From: an archaeon CG07_land_8_20_14_0_80_38_8
GTDB taxonomy: Archaea > Nanobdellota > Nanobdellia > Tiddalikarchaeales > Tiddalikarchaeaceae
DNA length: 14,924 bases
Direction of reading: 5' to 3'
Assembly (NCBI GenBank): GCA_002779595.1
Contig: PEWF01000018.1
Location: 715 to 15,638, forward strand
In this document: piece by piece, positions 13,435 through 14,924 of the stretch
How positions within the stretch are numbered: position 1 is the stretch's first letter
Layout of the letters: each line of letters starts with the position of its first letter
Position numbers and translations under genes: made by a program
Notes under the pieces: generated by a model
What the model was told of the DNA's origin: nothing
The model's database searches: none
What the model saw: only the letters and a program-made list of their open reading frames with translations

Positions 13435-14307
13435 AACAATAAGCAACCATGCAAGGCAGAAAAGCCCGCCCATTATAGTAAAAAATTTCTTCTGCACGAA
13501 AACGTCCTCCGGCTTCTTAACAACGCTCGCACCCTCCTTAAGGAAGGACTTGTACCAGTACATTTGAAGGAAAAACCATGGGCCAATAAGGAATAATAAT
13601 TTGTTAAAAATGTCAGCAAAGAAGTAATACGCAAGAATGCTTAAAGTGAAATAAACATTAATAGAAACGTATAATGATTTTTCACTGTAATACTTGTAAA
13701 CTCTGCGCACCTCGCCAGCCCTGCTCCCAAGGAAATCATACTCTGCCAGCCTCTTGCATGACAACAAGAATCCTGCAATGAAGAAAGGGAATAATAAAAC
13801 AATCCTGTAAATAACAGTGTCAGTAATCGCGTACCAGCCGATTAAAACCCTTAAACTGAAATTCAAAGCAGCACATAAAACGTCAAGAACAGGAATATCC
13901 TTTAACCTGAAAGGCCTGAAACTGTAAATCAAATTGTTAACAATCATTAAGCTGCCGATTAATACCAAGAAAGGGTTCAAAAAATACAACATGCCGAAAC
14001 TGGCAAGGAATAATAAGGCGAACAATAATAATGCCTGATTAATGCTGACTTTACTGCTGGCAATTGGGCGGTTCTTCTTAATCGGGTGAAGTTTGTCCTT
14101 TTCAAAATCTGCAATATCATTCAATACGTAAACTGATGACGATAATAATAAAACGCTGACAATTGCCAGAAGAATGCGCCACAAATAATCAAATGATAAA
14201 CCATTATTGAACAATAAAACGCTAACGCCGAACAAAACGCTCGCACTCTTAAACCACTGCTGCGGGCGCATTAATTTAAACAAACTCTTAACATCCAATG
14301 CTTTCAT
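13423..14307 (-). CDS. UbiA-family prenyltransferase, polyprenyl-phosphate phosphoribosyltransferase-like
   Basis: A 294-aa membrane enzyme of the UbiA superfamily. The first Asp-rich motif is NDIADFEKD (63-71), followed by HPIKKNRPIAS (74-84); the second region is YSFRPFRLKDIPVLDV (128-143). It opens with LMRPQQWFKSASVLFG (12-27). The 'RPQQW-K', 'ND..D.E.D..HP.K..RPIA' pattern and the KRLAEYDFLGSRAGEVRR stretch (185-202) resemble the DPPR-synthase branch (Rv3806c type), which transfers phosphoribosyl from PRPP to polyprenyl phosphate, rather than the menaquinone, heme or archaeal DGGGP branches. That assignment is by motif and needs a tree. The start follows AAGAGGT by 11 nt and lies 6 bases after the DUF362 stop, so the pair forms an operon. 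Confidence 0.85.
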   Translation of the reverse strand: MKALDVKSLFKLMRPQQWFKSASVLFGVSVLLFNNGLSFDYLWRILLAIVSVLLLSSSVYVLNDIADFEKDKLHPIKKNRPIASSKVSINQALLLFALLFLASFGMLYFLNPFLVLIGSLMIVNNLIYSFRPFRLKDIPVLDVLCAALNFSLRVLIGWYAITDTVIYRIVLLFPFFIAGFLLSCKRLAEYDFLGSRAGEVRRVYKYYSEKSLYVSINVYFTLSILAYYFFADIFNKLLFLIGPWFFLQMYWYKSFLKEGASVVKKPEDVFVQKKFFTIMGGLFCLAWLLIVSFT

Positions 14308-14313
14308 AAATTT

Positions 14314-14924
14314 TTAATACCTCTTAAAGACTTTACCCCAGTCCGATTTCATGAACTTGTCAACCCTTGGCTTCCCAATAAAAGGATACCAGAAATAATC
14401 ATGATAAACTGCGCTGCCAAGAATGCACGCATTAAACAAAGGAGTGTGGAATAATAACGGCTCAAACAACGGCAGTTTCTTCCTCAAAACCTGGTCCCAG
14501 TACACAACTAAACTCTTGCCGGTCCTGAAACCATAATTAACCCTGCTCACATCCTCACCTTTAATGTCCAATTGCTTAATATCACCGCAACCCAAACCCT
14601 TATCATGCGCGATTTTAATAAAAGGAATACTCATAGGTTCAAAGCCCATCATTTTAGCGCTCAACGCGTCAACCGCGACCTGGTCATTAGAAGCCAGTAA
14701 ATAATTCTTCTCGTGCCACGTCATAGTCCTCGGACCAGCACCATCACCGCAAATTGTCCCGTCAGTTACTGCAAAAATTCCCCTATGAATCTCCTTCTGG
14801 ATAGTCAGCAAATCCACCAAGACCTCATGAATCACTTTATGCGAGTGATGCCTCCTCTGCGTGATTAAACCGCCAAAAGCATTCTTCATGGCGCCGGTAA
14901 TAGTTGTGTGGCCGTGAGTTTTCT
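14314..14924 (-). CDS. DUF362-family protein (3' part, cut by window end)
   Basis: The reading frame is open to the window edge, so the true start is outside; at least 202 residues are visible. Translation upstream of the internal Met gives KTHGHTTITGAMKNAFGG, the family's block in which a Lys-Thr-His segment precedes a KN-x-FG turn. Later blocks are FAVTDGTICGDGAGPRTM and LLASNDQVAVDALSAKMMGF, then a GLG turn (DKGLGCGD) and the C-terminal SDWGKVFKRY. DUF362 proteins are of unknown function. Some carry extra ferredoxin domains; none is visible in this C-terminal part. It precedes the UbiA gene by 6 bases on the same strand. Confidence 0.82.
   Translation of the reverse strand, partial: KTHGHTTITGAMKNAFGGLITQRRHHSHKVIHEVLVDLLTIQKEIHRGIFAVTDGTICGDGAGPRTMTWHEKNYLLASNDQVAVDALSAKMMGFEPMSIPFIKIAHDKGLGCGDIKQLDIKGEDVSRVNYGFRTGKSLVVYWDQVLRKKLPLFEPLLFHTPLFNACILGSAVYHDYFWYPFIGKPRVDKFMKSDWGKVFKRY

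Noticed and set aside
1..14924. CRISPR arrays, insertion sequences, transposases, integrases, rRNA
   Set aside because: No regularly spaced repeats, no transposase or integrase motifs, and no rRNA-like blocks were seen on either strand.

Overview
The window is AT-rich, compactly coded DNA from an archaeon. The evidence is a ThrRS with the archaeal DTD-like editing domain, ribosomal protein eS17, AMP phosphorylase, a Trm5-type tRNA m1G37 methyltransferase, and a tRNA-Trp(CCA) with an intron at the canonical archaeal 37/38 site. Nearly every start codon has a TATA-like box 25-31 nt upstream and no Shine-Dalgarno sequence, which suggests mostly leaderless mRNAs. The leucyl-tRNA synthetase is bacterial in type. 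This mix of small proteins, an acquired bacterial aaRS and short spacers fits a DPANN lineage (Woesearchaeota/Pacearchaeota-like); that placement is inference.

Layout. 1-838 (-): 5' part of thrS, cut by the window edge. 966-2483 (-): two unrecognised proteins (334 and 155 aa), the larger with an internal repeat. 2549-2722 (-): a 57-aa membrane protein with two helices. 2746-3633 (-): an ArsP_1/DUF318-family permease. 3694-3890 (-): a degenerate tRNA-Trp 3' half followed by the intact intron-containing tRNA-Trp. 3931-4476 (-): a GNAT acetyltransferase. 4477-4674: a divergent promoter region with a hairpin and a Leu-rich mini-ORF. 4675-7710 (+): a 93-aa unknown gene with a strong SD, then leuS. 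7713-10296 (-): eS17, AMP phosphorylase and Trm5, each with its own likely promoter. 10342-13434 (+): PHP phosphoesterase, UPF0104/AglD-like membrane protein and GT39-like glycosyltransferase. 13423-14924 (-): DUF362 protein (cut by the window edge) and a UbiA prenyltransferase resembling polyprenyl-phosphate phosphoribosyltransferases.

How the genes may work together. Translation genes dominate the left and middle (ThrRS, LeuRS, eS17, tRNA-Trp, Trm5, whose target base G37 is present in this tRNA-Trp). AMP phosphorylase feeds the archaeal AMP-to-ribose-1,5-bisphosphate route. The right third is a membrane module that could make and use a polyprenyl-linked pentose: a UbiA enzyme of the DPPR-synthase type, a GT39-type transferase that uses lipid-linked sugars, a flippase-like multi-pass protein and a phosphoesterase. 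That link is inferred from family and proximity.

The most informative fine structure is in the tRNA-Trp intron. It folds into a bulge-helix-bulge, and it carries a segment complementary to the anticodon loop next to CTGA, at the spacing that would direct 2'-O-methylation of C34. No stretch longer than 300 bases lacks a gene.
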